Below, piece after piece: positions 22,506 to 31,048 of a stretch of DNA of 43,576 nt. Source of the DNA: Profundibacterium mesophilum KAUST100406-0324 (GTDB taxonomy: Bacteria; Pseudomonadota; Alphaproteobacteria; Rhodobacterales; Rhodobacteraceae). The notes beneath the pieces were generated by a model. The model made no database searches. It worked only from the letters and a program-made list of their open reading frames with translations, and had not been told where the DNA came from. The translations under genes and the position numbers were made by a program. The stretch lies in contig NZ_APKE01000009.1 in NCBI RefSeq assembly GCF_009835145.1, forward strand, positions 1 through 43,576, in the 5' to 3' direction. Each line of letters starts with the position of its first letter. The stretch's first letter is position 1.

Positions 22506-23165
22506 ATGCGCATATTGCTGATCGAGGACGACACGACTCTTGGCGCTGCCGTGCGCGACCAGATCGCATCTGATGGCCAGTCAGTAGACTGGGTCACGCG
22601 GCTAGACGCGGCGGCAGACGCGATGAGCGCAACCTCCTACGACCTGCTCCTGCTCGACCTCATGCTACCAGACGGACGTGGTATCGGGTTCCTCAAGGGC
22701 CTCAGGACGCGTGGAGACGTGACGCCGGTCATCATCCTGACGGCGCTCGACCAGGTCTCCGATAGGATCGAAGGCCTCAATGCGGGCGCTGACGACTATC
22801 TTGTGAAGCCCTTCGACCTGTCGGAACTGTCGGCACGGATCGGATCGGTCGCGCGGCGCTACAGCGGCAACCCCAACCCGATCCTGACCCACGGACCGCT
22901 CGACATCGACCTTGCCGCGCGCAGCGTCCATCGGGATGGCGGACATGTGCCGCTGACGGCGCGGGAATGGGCGCTCTTCGAGGCCTTCCTGGCGCGTCCC
23001 GGGCAGCTCCTGTCCAAGGCGCAGTTGGAGGAGAAGCTCTACGCTTTCGACGCCGAGGTCGAGAGCAACACCATCGAGGTGCACGTGAGCCGCCTGCGCA
23101 AGAAACTGGGGAGCGCCATCATCGAGACCGAGCGCGGCATGGGTTACCGGCTGGGCAAGCCATGA
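22506..23165 (+). CDS. QseB/PmrA-like response regulator
   Basis: A 219-residue OmpR-family regulator starting at ATG 22506 (MRILLIEDD); the frame is open from 22455 but the upstream part is not receiver sequence. The receiver (1-115) has EDD 7-9, Asp51 (LLLLDLMLP), ILTAL and KPFD. The winged helix (about 125-217) has LTAREWALFEAFLARPGQLL, SNTIEVHVSRLRKKLG and ETERGMGYRLG. QseB/PmrA/TctD-type regulators often act on PepSY and metal or envelope genes. It overlaps the kinase by ATGA (23162-23165). The motifs at 22412-22461 and 20598 are its probable sites. Confidence 0.94.
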   Translation: MRILLIEDDTTLGAAVRDQIASDGQSVDWVTRLDAAADAMSATSYDLLLLDLMLPDGRGIGFLKGLRTRGDVTPVIILTALDQVSDRIEGLNAGADDYLVKPFDLSELSARIGSVARRYSGNPNPILTHGPLDIDLAARSVHRDGGHVPLTAREWALFEAFLARPGQLLSKAQLEEKLYAFDAEVESNTIEVHVSRLRKKLGSAIIETERGMGYRLGKP

Positions 23166-24529
23166 TGTGGCCATCCAGCCTTCAGGTACGGCTCGGCTTG
23201 TCACTCGGCCTTGTGCTGACGATCCTCTGGCTCGCCGCCGCCACGGTTACCGCGGTGATCGTTCGGGGCGAGATGGATGAGGTCTTCGACAGCGCCCTAC
23301 GCGAAACCGCCGAGCGCATCCTGCCGCTGGCCGTGACCGACATCGTCGGGCGAGAAGATCAGGGTGTGACGCAGCGCCTCGCGCCGATCCGGGAGCATGA
23401 CGAGTTCTTCACCTACATCGTACGCGATGCCGAGGGACGCATCCTGCTGCAATCCCATGCGGCGGACCCTGCCGTGTTCCCTCCATACGATGGGCCGGGA
23501 TTTGGGCAGAACGCCACACATCGCCTCTACAGCGACGCCGCACTCCAGGGGACGATCAGCATCACCGTGGCCGAACCGTTGGCGCATCGCGCATCGGTTG
23601 CTCGGGAAATCCAGATGGGCCTCGGCCTGCCGCTGGTGGTCGTGCTGCCGTTGGCGCTCGCGTCGATTATTCTCGCTGTGCGCTTTAGTCTCGCCCCTCT
23701 CCATCGGTTCCGTACGCGGCTTGAAGCGCGCGGCGTGCGCGACCTGTCAGAAGTACCCGCGGCCGACCTGCCGACGGAAATCGGACCGCTGGCCGCAACC
23801 TTGAACAACCTTTTGGCTCGGTTGCGCGACGCGTTCGAGGCTGAGCGAAGTTTTGCAGCCAATGCAGCTCATGAACTAAGGACACCGTTGGCGGGCGCTA
23901 TCGCCCAGGCGCAGCGACTGCGATCAGAGACCAAAGATCCGACCATCGAAGCGCGCGCCGCCGAGATCGAGGCGACGCTCAAGCGTCTCACTCGGCTGTC
24001 CGAGCGTCTCCTGCAGCTTGCGCGGGCGGAAGGCGGTAGACTTCGGATGGACCAGAGCGCTGATGTCAGAACCATCACTCGGGTCGTGGTGGAAGATATT
24101 GCGCGCAGCACAGAGAACGGGCGCCTTATGTTGAACTTGCCGGACACGCCTGTCTTGTCTGATATCGACCCCGACGCATTGGGAATTCTGTGCCGGAATC
24201 TGGTGGAAAACGCCCTACGCCACGGGGCGCAGAATGCCCCAGTCGCGGTTACACTCACGAGCGAGGGGCAGTTGATCGTGGCAAACGAGGGCCCCGCGGT
24301 AGCAACCGAAACACTCAAACGCCTGACAGGGCGCTTCGAGAGGGCAGATGCAAACACTGATGGTAGCGGGCTTGGCCTCGCTATCGTTGCAGCCATCGCA
24401 GAACGGATCGAAACCTCTCTCTTGCTCCAGTCACCACGTCCCGGTGAAACTTCTGGATTTCAGGCATCCGTCAGATTGCCAACAGATGCTCCAAATGCCC
24501 ATGTGAAAGATCGGGAGCATTGGCCTTGA
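23162..24529 (+). CDS. QseC-like sensor histidine kinase
   Basis: A 455-residue kinase; ATG 23162 overlaps the regulator stop and is chosen over the longer frame from 22967, which is an antisense-like shadow. TM1 is at about 11-34 and TM2 at about 152-175, with a ~115-residue periplasmic sensor between them. HAMP is at about 176-225. The DHp has His237 in AAHELRTPLAGAIAQ. The catalytic domain has NLVENALRHG and GSGLGLAIVAAIAER, with a shortened G1 region (VANEGPAV). It pairs with the regulator at 22506. The signal could be metal or redox state, judged from the genes it appears to control. Confidence 0.93.
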   Translation: MMWPSSLQVRLGLSLGLVLTILWLAAATVTAVIVRGEMDEVFDSALRETAERILPLAVTDIVGREDQGVTQRLAPIREHDEFFTYIVRDAEGRILLQSHAADPAVFPPYDGPGFGQNATHRLYSDAALQGTISITVAEPLAHRASVAREIQMGLGLPLVVVLPLALASIILAVRFSLAPLHRFRTRLEARGVRDLSEVPAADLPTEIGPLAATLNNLLARLRDAFEAERSFAANAAHELRTPLAGAIAQAQRLRSETKDPTIEARAAEIEATLKRLTRLSERLLQLARAEGGRLRMDQSADVRTITRVVVEDIARSTENGRLMLNLPDTPVLSDIDPDALGILCRNLVENALRHGAQNAPVAVTLTSEGQLIVANEGPAVATETLKRLTGRFERADANTDGSGLGLAIVAAIAERIETSLLLQSPRPGETSGFQASVRLPTDAPNAHVKDREHWP

Positions 24530-24685
24530 AGTCTCACGTCGCAGCGCCCCGAGGGGTGCGGTGTCGATGATGGTTGTTGTAGACATGATTCTTCATTCTG
24601 AATGCGAGTAATCGCACTCATCCCATTGATATTGTTACACTATAGGGTGATTGGGGGCGGAATCTCCGCCCCCCGCTGGATCACG
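24530..24685. other. Intergenic end-to-end region between kinase and ParB-like pseudogene
   Basis: A 156-bp region between two convergent genes. It contains only the hairpin described at 24653; the rest is AT-richer and shows no gene. Confidence 0.5.
24653..24673 (-). terminator. GC-rich hairpin, probable terminator between convergent genes
   Basis: GGGGGCGGA (24653-24661) / TCCGCCCCC (24665-24673) form a perfect 9-bp stem with a 3-nt loop between the kinase and the convergent ParB-like pseudogene. There is no U-tract, so efficiency is uncertain. Confidence 0.45.
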
Positions 24686-26446
24686 TTATTCCGCGGCCAG
24701 CATCGACGCACCTTCAGCAGGCAGGTCATCCGTCAGAAATGCAGGAAGGTCAGCTTCACTGACGCTGTCAGCCGCTTCGGCATCCGCCCCCTGCCCTTCG
24801 GCATGGTCCTCATCGTCCAGCGCCACGAGATCGTTCCGGCGCATGACGCTCGTCGACCAGCTTGGCGACCACGCTGTCCTTCAGATCGGGCGCTTGCGCT
24901 GACATATAGACGTGACGCACCGAGGCTTCGAGACAGCTGCCCGAAGCAGAGGAGGTGCGGAAGGTGTCCGTCACCAGCTTCAGGAGCAGCAGCGTCAGCG
25001 CGACATCCGGCGAGCGCCCGATCGCTTCACGCAGCGCCAGCGTCCGATGGGCCGTCAACTCCATAACCAACCGCTCGGGCAGTGGCTTCAGCGCTTCGTC
25101 ATCCTCATCCTCCGGCAAGTCAGCTCCGATCGGCTGGCCACCCGACATGATGACGGTTCCGCCATGAGCGGCACTGGCATGGCTATCGGTGAGATCACGA
25201 TCAGCCCCCTGCCCCGCCACCGCAGGATCAGCGCCATCCTGGACCGCGGTCTCCTCAACGGGCTCATCCTCTGGGCGCACATAGCCGCGATAAACTGCCA
25301 GCGCGCCGTAGCGGTCGAGCGTGACGAACGCCCCTGCCCGCCCGATTTCCAAGGGATCGAAGATCAACGGCCGGGTCTCGATCTTTTCCATCTCCGTTTC
25401 CAACACGCTAAGCCGCGTGTCGATCTCGTAGGGGATGTCATCCTGATCCGCGTATTCCTCTTCCAGCGCCCGATACTGGGCAAGCAGCTTGGCATGAGCT
25501 ACACCTTCGTCATCCGTCATCGGTGCCGGATCACCCGACAGAGACCGAAGGCCGTGGCTGTAGCCGTAGGGCAGGTCGAGCGCGACCTCGACCACTTCCA
25601 GCCCTCAACGGCAACCGCCTCAGCCTCGGCCTGAAGTTTTTCCGTCACCAGCCGATCGAGCAGGGCAGGGTCCTCGAGCCAGCCACCGTCATCGCCTTGG
25701 AACAGGTCGTGCAACATCGTGCCGCCCGCCGCTTCATAGGCCTCAACACCCACAAAGACCGCACGCCGGTCTGACGCCCGGACCGAGGTCTCGGTCAGCA
25801 TGCGCCGGATCTGGAATGGCTCCTTGTTCCAGGATGAATGGATCACATCCCAGACCTGAACCTGACGCGCGTGATCGGGGTTCACGGTGAAGGCCATGAG
25901 CTGCTCCAGCGTCATGCCATCCTCGGCGTAGACCTCAAGCAGGGCAGGGGCGACGGAGGCAAGTTTGAGGCGCTGCTTCACGATCTGCGGCGTCACGAAG
26001 AAGGCCGCAGCAATCTCTGCGTCGCTCTGGCCCTTGTCCCGCAGCGCCACAAACGCGCGGAATTGATCGAGCGGGTGCAGGGCAACGCGCTGCATGTTTT
26101 CTGCAAGGGAATCGTCCTCGGCCAGGATGTCGGACACAGCATCGCGCACGATGCAGGGAATGGGTGTGGTCTTTGTCAAACGCTTCTGCTTCACCAGCAG
26201 AGACAATGCCTGGAACCGCCGTCCACCGGCCGGGATCTCGAACTTGCCGGTCTCGGTCCCATCGTCAGCCAAGACGGGGCGCACGCTCAGGCTCTGCAAC
26301 AGACCGCGGCGGGCGATGTCTTCGGCGAGTTCCTCGACGGACACGCCAGCCTTGATGCGCCGCACATTCGACTGGCTCAGCACCAGCTTGTCGAAAGGGA
26401 TATCCCGCGAAGGGGACAGGATGATTTTCTGGACAGCTTTCGTCAT
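24686..26446 (-). pseudogene. Large plasmid ParB/RepB/Spo0J-like protein, frameshifted and internally deleted
   Basis: The frame starts at ATG 26446 (GGAGA upstream). ParB N-domain: LVLSQSNVRRIKAGVSVEEL, the arginine-rich box IPAGGRRFQAL and SLAENMQRVALHPLDQFRAF, then a KorB/ParB helix-turn-helix (IAAAFFVTPQIVKQRLKLASV). Near 25591 one base is missing: the frame leaves VEGWKW and homology resumes as EVALDLPYGYSHGLRSLSG in the next frame. At about 24845 a second break joins VAKLVDERHA to a distant C-terminal piece (NDLVALDDEDHAEG...ASMLAAE, stop at 24686), skipping roughly 100 residues usual in this family. Intact members are near 600-700 residues. Both lesions would abolish function; a single-base sequencing error could explain only the first. 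Confidence 0.8.
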
Positions 26447-26556
26447 CAGATCTTCTCCACGACGGGCGTCGGAAGCCACTCTCCCGATCTCACTTCCCGT
26501 CACCCTCAAACCAACACCCCTTTCCCTCTCGATGATCGTATGGTTGCCAAGAGGCG

Positions 26557-26619
26557 ACTTAACAGCTGTTAAGTCATGCCAACTGAGCACCGCGGCGTTG
26601 AAACTTAACAGCTGTTAAG
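26557..26619. repeat. Two parS-like palindromes (RepB centromere)
   Basis: ACTTAACAGCTGTTAAGT (26557-26574) is a perfect 18-bp palindrome, and CTTAACAGCTGTTAAG recurs at 26604-26619, overlapping the repC stop codon. The core resembles the RepABC parS consensus GTTNNNNGCNNNNAAC except at the outermost base. Position just downstream of repC is a known parS location in repABC plasmids. They are probably bound by RepB. Confidence 0.82.
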
Positions 26620-27838
26620 CCGCACTTCGCCGACCGATCAAAGCCATGACCATCGGACCGCAAGAGAATTCGCCCGCCGCGGCCTTGGACGTCAGCGCCC
26701 GCAAGTATCCACCCGGTGATCTGATGTCGGAGAAACGTTCCAACATGGCCACAACGACGATCGAGGCTTGCTCTGGTCCCATGAAGCGTTGCGCTTCTTC
26801 CCAAGCGGAAACACTGATCCCCATGGCCGGCCGTACATGACAAGCCGCGTCGAAAAGTTGGTGCCAGTGTCGAATGTCGCCCTGATAGAAAGTCTTGAGC
26901 GACGGGCAGCCGGTGATTACCAGGTGGAGTGGGATTTTCGGCACCCGCCTCGTGTCAGGCTCTTCAAGGTCAGCCACGGGCTCACCCGTATCATCATCAG
27001 GCGCGCCGTCCGCCGCCCCGCCTTTTTCTAAGGCAGGTTCAAGATCTATAGATTCTTTATTTGAATTATGATGGTGACGCTCAAATTGGGCATCATTGGT
27101 GTTCATTTCTTCTGTTTCAGGACCGTCAATCACATTACGCGCCTGGTCAAGAAGGGTCTCCAGTTCAGTCCGAAATGCCGACAGATCCTCAAGCGAGAGT
27201 TTGCGGCGAAGAGCACGGGCGGTGAGGGCTGCTTTGTCGCGGAGCTGGTCCCATAGGCCAAGCCCGGGCTGGATCTCTTCGCCGAACTCCGCCAGAGCGG
27301 CCAAGTCGCGACGCATAAGGCTCACTACCTCCCTCAGTCGCCGCACACGGTCCTCGGCCTCACGCACAGCCTCTGCAGCCCGTGCAATTTCCTCGGCCCG
27401 GCAATAGAGCGGGGAGAGATCAAAGCCGAAGGCCACGCGATCTTCACCACGCTTGCGCACATACCGCTTCCCATTGGGGCTATCGCGCCGCATGAGCAAG
27501 CCTGCCTCTACCAACCGGGCGAGGTGACGGCGCATCGTCGAGCAAGGCATGCCGTTCAGCCGCTCGCAGATCGCCTTGTTGGATGGGAAGACGACCATTT
27601 CGGCGTTGCCGCCGAGTGCATCGTCCGGAAAGAAGCTGAGAAGTCCCTGAAGAACGGTCAGATCGCGCTCGGAAACCCCAAAGGCGGCCTGTGCCTTGGA
27701 CAGCTCGCGGAGGAGCTCCCACTTGTTGACGGGCTTGCCGGGAACAGACGCCTCGGGACGCTCGACCACGCGCAGATGGGCGTGCGAGATCGGCCGCATA
27801 AACGGCGAAATCGGTGTGTAATCCATGATGTCATTCAC
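26615..27838 (-). CDS. repC: RepABC plasmid replication initiator RepC
   Basis: A 407-residue RepC. The N-terminal replication-initiation domain (about 33-160) has KWELLRELSKAQAAFGVSERDL, FPSNKAICERLNGMPCSTMRRHLARLV and GKRYVRKR, the winged-helix typical of RepC. A coiled-coil middle (about 170-235; RAAEAVREAEDRVRRLREVV) follows. The C-terminal domain (about 300-407) has IPLHLVITGCPSLKTFYQ and GEFSCGPMVMALIGRR. RepC binds the origin, which in this plasmid class lies inside repC itself (family knowledge). It is the third gene of the repABC operon, separated from repB by a 201-bp gap that encodes the counter-transcribed RNA. Confidence 0.95.
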   Translation of the reverse strand: MNDIMDYTPISPFMRPISHAHLRVVERPEASVPGKPVNKWELLRELSKAQAAFGVSERDLTVLQGLLSFFPDDALGGNAEMVVFPSNKAICERLNGMPCSTMRRHLARLVEAGLLMRRDSPNGKRYVRKRGEDRVAFGFDLSPLYCRAEEIARAAEAVREAEDRVRRLREVVSLMRRDLAALAEFGEEIQPGLGLWDQLRDKAALTARALRRKLSLEDLSAFRTELETLLDQARNVIDGPETEEMNTNDAQFERHHHNSNKESIDLEPALEKGGAADGAPDDDTGEPVADLEEPDTRRVPKIPLHLVITGCPSLKTFYQGDIRHWHQLFDAACHVRPAMGISVSAWEEAQRFMGPEQASIVVVAMLERFSDIRSPGGYLRALTSKAAAGEFSCGPMVMALIGRRSAA

Positions 27839-27876
27839 GAAGGCAAAATTTCCCTGGCCCGCGAATCGCTTTGCGC

Positions 27877-27905
27877 TTGCGGGAAAGGGGCCAGATCGCT
27901 ACATT
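27877..27905 (+). promoter_or_regulatory. Promoter of the counter-transcribed RNA
   Basis: TTGCGG (27877-27882) and TACATT (27900-27905) are separated by 17 bp on the plus strand, opposite to repABC. The start would be near 27912. This is a sequence match only. Confidence 0.5.
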
Positions 27906-27911
27906 CAGAAG

Positions 27912-27998
27912 TGCGAAAACTGAAGTTTTGTAGCGGGCTGGTCCCGTGCGAAACCTAAGAAAGGTCTCGTGAAGCTTGCTTCTCGGGGCCTTTTTCTT
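27912..27998 (+). ncRNA. Counter-transcribed RNA (incompatibility RNA) of repABC
   Basis: Plus-strand RNA antisense to the repB-repC leader. Its 3' end is a strong terminator: AAGGTCTCGTGAAG (27961-27974) pairs with CTTCTCGGGGCCTT (27979-27992), with 13 of 14 pairs counting G-U, followed by a T-rich run to 28000. A small hairpin AAAACTTCAGTTTT-like lies upstream at about 27915-27930. All known repABC plasmids carry such an RNA in this gap, repressing repC and setting copy number (family knowledge). The 5' end is inferred from the promoter match. Confidence 0.8.
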
Positions 27999-28039
27999 TT
28001 CTGCCTGTCTCGTGCCTCCTTTTTGATTGTTGCTCTTCC

Positions 28040-28972
28040 TCAGTCTTCCGAACGCTTCCAGCGCTCGTGAAGCTCGGCGATCAGCTGCGGGGCGTTGCCC
28101 TCAAGCCAGCTGACAAAATCGCTCTCCTCAGCCTTCAACTCGAGCTTGAGTTGCTTTCCACGACGTCCGGTCGTGACAGTGGCGGCACCGACCCCCGGAA
28201 TCACCGTGCCGGGCCGCCCGCGAGGGCGAGACGAGGATGTGGTCTGTTCGGGCTTCCCTGCAGCAGAAAGGACGGCCAAAAATGCATGATCGGATTTCTC
28301 GTCAATACCGCCTTGGTAGGATGTCTTGGCCTCACCCGCCAAAGCTGCAAGCAGTTCGCGATCGGCATCCGTAGCCCCCAGCAACTTCTTGAGCTCTTCC
28401 CACCTGGGCCGACCAATGCCCGGAGCGGCACCGATGGCGAGGACCAGGTCCTCCCCAACGGTGCGGACCACGCTTAACAGCTGCGACACTCCTGCCTCGG
28501 TCAGATTGAGAACCTCGGCGACACCCTTGTTGGTGCGTTCGGATGCGCTCAGATGGTCACCGTCGAGCAAGGCTGCGGCAACAAGCGCTCGTTCGATGAA
28601 GCTTAGATCCCGCCGCTCCTGGTTCTCCAACAGCTGATCACGAAGTGCCTGATCGCCCTCCATCTCTGTGACAATGGCGCGGACCTTGATCCCAAGTTCT
28701 CTACAAGCTTCGAGTCGACGACGGCCATAGATCAGGCTGTAGCGATCACCCTCAAGCGGCCGGACGAGGATTGGTACTCGCTGTCCGTTCTTGGAAATTG
28801 ACGCCTTGAGGCCTTCAGTCTCGATCTGCAGCCGGTCATCGAGCCGACCTGTGGTTTCGATTTGGTCAGGCTCGATTTCGAAAACGCCGCCGCGCAGCCT
28901 GCGCCCCTCAAGAGCGTCGGGCGCGTTGCGCAGGGTCTGCAGTGGCAGTCCCAGTTTAGGCTTTCTTGCCAT
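28040..28972 (-). CDS. repB: RepABC partition protein RepB (ParB family)
   Basis: A 310-residue ParB-type protein. The N-terminal ParB/Sulfiredoxin-like domain (about 40-130) has GQRVPILVRPLEGDRYSLIYGRRRLEACR (the GRRR CTP/NTP-binding box) and QLLENQERRDLSFIERA. The helix-turn-helix is at about 150-172 (NKGVAEVLNLTEAGVSQLLSVV). The C-terminal dimerisation part ends near residue 310. It binds parS and works with RepA to segregate the plasmid; the palindromes at 26557-26619 are the likely sites. It overlaps repA by 17 bases, implying coupling. Confidence 0.95.
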   Translation of the reverse strand: MARKPKLGLPLQTLRNAPDALEGRRLRGGVFEIEPDQIETTGRLDDRLQIETEGLKASISKNGQRVPILVRPLEGDRYSLIYGRRRLEACRELGIKVRAIVTEMEGDQALRDQLLENQERRDLSFIERALVAAALLDGDHLSASERTNKGVAEVLNLTEAGVSQLLSVVRTVGEDLVLAIGAAPGIGRPRWEELKKLLGATDADRELLAALAGEAKTSYQGGIDEKSDHAFLAVLSAAGKPEQTTSSSRPRGRPGTVIPGVGAATVTTGRRGKQLKLELKAEESDFVSWLEGNAPQLIAELHERWKRSED

Positions 28973-30149
28973 TGCGTCCCCACGTGTTCTGGATGATCGC
29001 CGCGATCTCGTCGTTGACGGCGTTCATGGATTCGATTGCACGATCGAAAGTCTGACGCGTGAAGTCCTTCTTGTCGGCCTCGTAGAGCGTCTGCTTCGTC
29101 AGCCCTGCATCAGAGATCGCAGTCGACTCAACCATGTGGTTGGTCAGGACTGACCTGCCGAACAGACCCCGGATGAAAGCAATGACCTCGGTCTGCGGGG
29201 CATCACCCACCTTGTAGCGGGTCGGCAGAAAGCGCAGCCAGTCGAAGCGAAGGTTTGCGCCAGCATCCCGGATGACGCCAAGCAGATCAGCGGTCATTCG
29301 CAGAAACTGCGACATGGACATCAGATCGAGCATTTGCGGGTGAACGGTAACAAGCACCCCTGAAGATGCTGAAAGGGCGGACATGGTTAAAAAACCAAGC
29401 TGCGGCGGACAGTCGATGACGACGACGTCATAGTCCGCTTCGACACTGTCGAGCGCGTCGCGCACACGGGCAAAGAATGCGCGGGCGCCGCCACGCTGAA
29501 TGGCTGCCGGTGTCTCATGTTCGAATTCCATGAGCTCGAGGTTCCCGGGAATCAGATCAAGACCACGGATGTAGGTCTTGCGGATCACCTCCGAGATCGG
29601 GACCGGTTCATCGTAGCGAACCGCATCATACAGCGTGCCACCCTCCATCAGGTCCAGCTCAGGCTGGATGCCATGCAGCGCGGAAAGGGATGCTTGGGGG
29701 TCCAGATCGATCGCAAGGACACGGTATCCCTTGAGAGCCAGGCGCTGTGCAAGGTGAGCGGATGTTGTCGTTTTCCCGGACCCGCCCTTGAAGTTCACAA
29801 CAGAAACAATCTGAAGCTCGTCACCGGCACGACGTCCCGGAACGTAAGTTCCAGGCTTCTTCGCGTTTGCCTCAAGGGCGTGGCGAATCTCCCAGATATC
29901 ATCGAGGGTATATCGCCGGTGGCTGCCCGCAGTGGTTTCGACGTCAGCGATCTTTCCTTCTCGATGAAGCTTGCGAAGGTAGGTATGATCGACGCCAAGC
30001 AACTCGGCCGCCTCGCCGCTGGTCAGGCTGCGCATGACTTTTTTGGCGTCGGGAGGGAAGTGGGCAGCACGTTGCGCATGAAGATTGGACGCAAGAAGCT
30101 CTGCGTAGTGCCCGATGGCAATGTCCAGGTCCTGCTCAGCTTCGCTCAT
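28956..30149 (-). CDS. repA: RepABC partition ATPase RepA (ParA family)
   Basis: A 397-residue ParA-type ATPase. The N-terminal MerR-like helix-turn-helix (about 40-92; LTSGEAAELLGVDHTYLRKL, GSHRRYTLDDIWEI) binds the operon promoter. The deviant Walker A is KGGSGKTT (121-128), Walker A' includes AIDLDPQASLSALHG, and Walker B is YDVVVIDCPPQLGFLT. It drives plasmid partition with RepB and represses repABC. It is the first gene of the operon, with the ATG at 30149. It diverges from a toxin-antitoxin pair across ~208 bp. Confidence 0.96.
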   Translation of the reverse strand: MSEAEQDLDIAIGHYAELLASNLHAQRAAHFPPDAKKVMRSLTSGEAAELLGVDHTYLRKLHREGKIADVETTAGSHRRYTLDDIWEIRHALEANAKKPGTYVPGRRAGDELQIVSVVNFKGGSGKTTTSAHLAQRLALKGYRVLAIDLDPQASLSALHGIQPELDLMEGGTLYDAVRYDEPVPISEVIRKTYIRGLDLIPGNLELMEFEHETPAAIQRGGARAFFARVRDALDSVEADYDVVVIDCPPQLGFLTMSALSASSGVLVTVHPQMLDLMSMSQFLRMTADLLGVIRDAGANLRFDWLRFLPTRYKVGDAPQTEVIAFIRGLFGRSVLTNHMVESTAISDAGLTKQTLYEADKKDFTRQTFDRAIESMNAVNDEIAAIIQNTWGRNGKKA

Positions 30150-30316
30150 CTCTGCCTCGATTCGTGGGCGCGTTTTTTATGTGATCGCGCGTTATTTATC
30201 GAGACTATTGCCCGAGCTATCAGATTCGTGCAAGCTCTTTCTAGATTTGGTGTCAGTCGCTGCGTCATGCACAAGAGTAGCTAGGGTTTGCGGCAGCCTT
30301 GTCTTCGGAACCCTTC

Positions 30317-30342
30317 GGATATACATTATAAGACGTATATCC
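30317..30342. promoter_or_regulatory. Inverted repeat, probable VapB operator
   Basis: GGATATAC (30317-30324) and GTATATCC (30335-30342) are perfect inverted 8-bp arms separated by 10 bp, 15 bases before the antitoxin ATG. VapBC and MazE-type antitoxins bind such palindromes to autoregulate. Confidence 0.65.
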
Positions 30343-30357
30343 ACATGGGAGGTCACG

Positions 30358-30585
30358 ATGCAGGTCGCAAAATGGGGTAACTCGCTGGCCGTCCGTTTGC
30401 CCGCGGAGCTCGTCCGAGAGCTTGGTCTCAAGGAGGGTGATCAGATCGACCTGGTCAAGGACGACGGTCGGGTCAGAGTCCGTCGCCTTGCTCGTGCGGA
30501 TGAGGTACTTACCGGCCTGCGCCGCTTCCGGGGCAAGTTGTCCGCAGCAGAACGTCTGAGCCGCGACGACGCACATGAGCGCTGA
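30358..30585 (+). CDS. vapB: AbrB/MazE-fold antitoxin of a VapBC-type pair
   Basis: A 75-residue protein from ATG 30358 (GGGAGGT upstream). A swapped-hairpin AbrB DNA-binding domain fills residues 1-45 (AKWGNSLAVRLPAELVRELGLKEGDQIDLV). The C-terminal tail (about 50-75, LTGLRRFRGKLSAAERLSRDDAHE) would wrap the toxin. The ends overlap: its last 11 bases cover the toxin start, as in classical TA operons. It would neutralise the PIN toxin and repress the operon through the palindrome at 30317. Placement beside repA supports plasmid maintenance. Confidence 0.9.
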   Translation: MQVAKWGNSLAVRLPAELVRELGLKEGDQIDLVKDDGRVRVRRLARADEVLTGLRRFRGKLSAAERLSRDDAHER

Positions 30586-30970
30586 GTTCGCGGACACGAA
30601 TGTCGTTCTTTACCTGCTCGACGACGGCCCAAAGGCCGATCGCGCCGAGGTCATCCTGGGGCAGGGGCCCCGGATCAGCGTTCAGGTTCTAAACGAGTCA
30701 CTGGTGAACTGCCGCCGCAAGGCTGGCCTCGGTTGGGAGGAAGCAGCGGCCTTTCTCGAAGGCGTGCGCGCCTTGTGTCCCGTCGAAGATCTCACCGTGC
30801 AGACCCATGACGTCGGCCGCGCTTTGGCGGAACGCTACGGCTTCTCGATCTACGACGCGATGATCGTGGCCAGCGCTTGGGTTGCGGGGTGTACCACGCT
30901 GTGGAGCGAGGACATGCAAGATGGCCAGCTGGTGGAAGGCCAGCTTCGCATCGTCAACCCCTTTGCATGA
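30575..30970 (+). CDS. vapC: PIN-domain toxin (VapC-like ribonuclease)
   Basis: A 131-residue PIN-domain protein. The acidic catalytic residues are Asp7 (FADTNVVLYLL), Glu41 (VLNESLVN), Asp94 (FSIYDAMIVASA) and Asp113 (WSEDMQDG), all present, so an active Mg-dependent RNase is expected. VapC toxins usually cut initiator tRNA or other RNAs. Length is normal. It overlaps the antitoxin by 11 bases. It stabilises the plasmid by post-segregational killing (family knowledge). Confidence 0.92.
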   Translation: MSAEFADTNVVLYLLDDGPKADRAEVILGQGPRISVQVLNESLVNCRRKAGLGWEEAAAFLEGVRALCPVEDLTVQTHDVGRALAERYGFSIYDAMIVASAWVAGCTTLWSEDMQDGQLVEGQLRIVNPFA

Positions 30971-31048
30971 GCGGACGGCTTCTGTGCCTGAAACTGACCA
31001 CAACCATGTAATCCTTCCCTGTAGTGGAGGATTTGCAAGGTTGTTAGG

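Noticed and set aside
22967-23161. Upstream extension of the histidine kinase frame
   Set aside because: It overlaps the response regulator in another frame; the ATGA-coupled ATG at 23162 starts the conserved TM1 segment.
26557-26619. CRISPR-like reading of the repeated TTAACAGCTGTTAA units
   Set aside because: Only two copies, palindromic and short, without regular spacers; parS explains them better.
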